Shown: piece by piece, positions 63,903-64,000 of the stretch
How positions within the stretch are numbered: the stretch's first letter is position 1
Layout: the number at the start of each line of letters is the position of its first letter
Assembly: GCA_902790325.1 (NCBI GenBank)
Contig: CADARP010000008.1
Span: forward strand, 18,132 to 82,131
Direction: 5' to 3'
DNA length: 64,000 nucleotides
Source of the DNA: Oscillospiraceae bacterium
GTDB taxonomy: Bacteria; Bacillota; Clostridia; Oscillospirales; Acutalibacteraceae
The notes under the pieces: model-generated
Database searches by the model: none
What the model saw: the letters and a program-made list of their open reading frames with translations, nothing else
Told to the model about the DNA's origin: nothing
Program-made: the position numbers and the translations under genes

Positions 63903-64000
63903 CCCTCTTCACGGATTTTTGTGGGATAAGAAAACGTCCCCTTGTTTGTCATTGCGAGCGCCTTTATGGCGCGCGGCAATCCGTTCTCCTTCTTGTTCAT
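63903..64000. repeat. MITE/REP-like repeat, cut by the window edge (copy 3)
   Basis: 63903..63983 is about 90 percent identical to 17024..17105. The inverted-repeat end TGTCATTGCGAGC begins at 63947; the other end lies outside the window. Confidence 0.7.

Overview
The window reads as a chromosomal segment of a strictly anaerobic, Gram-positive, gut-type member of the Clostridia (probably Oscillospiraceae-like), with moderately high GC. This is inferred from strong AGGAGG ribosome binding sites, consensus sigma-A promoters, lipoprotein and Sec signal peptides without outer-membrane proteins, a glycyl radical enzyme, FeoB systems with their small Cys-rich partners, a dockerin protein, rubredoxin, and many glycoside hydrolases. 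I see no phage, insertion sequence, CRISPR array, rRNA or tRNA. Gene density is high and operons are tight; nearly all genes look intact.

Layout. 1-4.8 kb: end of an NTF2-like gene, a flavodoxin divergent from a LysR regulator, a GH63/MGH1-like glycosidase and an aldo/keto reductase with a ferredoxin tail. 5.0-6.6 kb: exported Cthe_2159-type carbohydrate-binding protein. 6.8-11.8 kb: a minus-strand operon of ThuA, Gfo/Idh/MocA oxidoreductase, glycyl-radical activase and an unassigned glycyl radical enzyme. 12-13.6 kb: PAP2 phosphatase and HEAT protein. 13.7-16.9 kb: feoA-feoA-feoB plus a Cys-rich small protein. 17.3-19.7 kb: two exported phosphohydrolases carrying the same promoter/operator as feo. 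19.9-34.9 kb: glycan-degradation genes (GH106-like, a 633-aa partner, GH3, DUF4038/GH140-like, GH31, an exported calcineurin-type phosphoesterase, DUF3574, an alpha/beta hydrolase). 35-39.5 kb: a flavin/flavodoxin/hydrolase operon with a dockerin-cyclophilin-like protein, divergent from LysR. 39.6-44.8 kb: second Cthe_2159 protein divergent from VTC, DUF4956, response regulator and histidine kinase. 44.8-49.3 kb: OhrR/MarR-led redox operon. 49.3-56.8 kb: heterodimeric ABC exporter, Eis-like acetyltransferase, DUF3863 protein and split chromate transporter. 57-60.5 kb: small lipoprotein, GNAT, and a FeoA-FeoB fusion. 60.7-63.9 kb: a cobalamin riboswitch in front of a 92-aa protein and an 809-aa exported surface protein.

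The most interesting signals are regulatory. (1) A GGTTAG-N6-CTAACC operator, at the same distance below a TTGACA-N17-TATAMT promoter, joins the feo operon to two unrelated exported phosphohydrolases whose promoter, leader and signal peptide look like a duplicated cassette. (2) CTTTA direct repeats at 11-bp pitch, 8 bp from the -10, occur at three promoters and link both Cthe_2159 genes to the VTC/DUF4956/two-component locus. (3) A cobalamin riboswitch controls a surface protein with no recognised B12 domain. (4) The glycyl radical operon has Gln where the dehydratase-type family has its catalytic Glu, and it carries sugar-chemistry partners.

Dispersed repeats are present: MITE/REP-like TGTCATTGC elements near 17.1, 25.2 and 63.95 kb, and a family of terminator hairpins with a CCGGCRCAAAAG core. 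All functional calls come from reading translated sequence and motifs; no database search was run.
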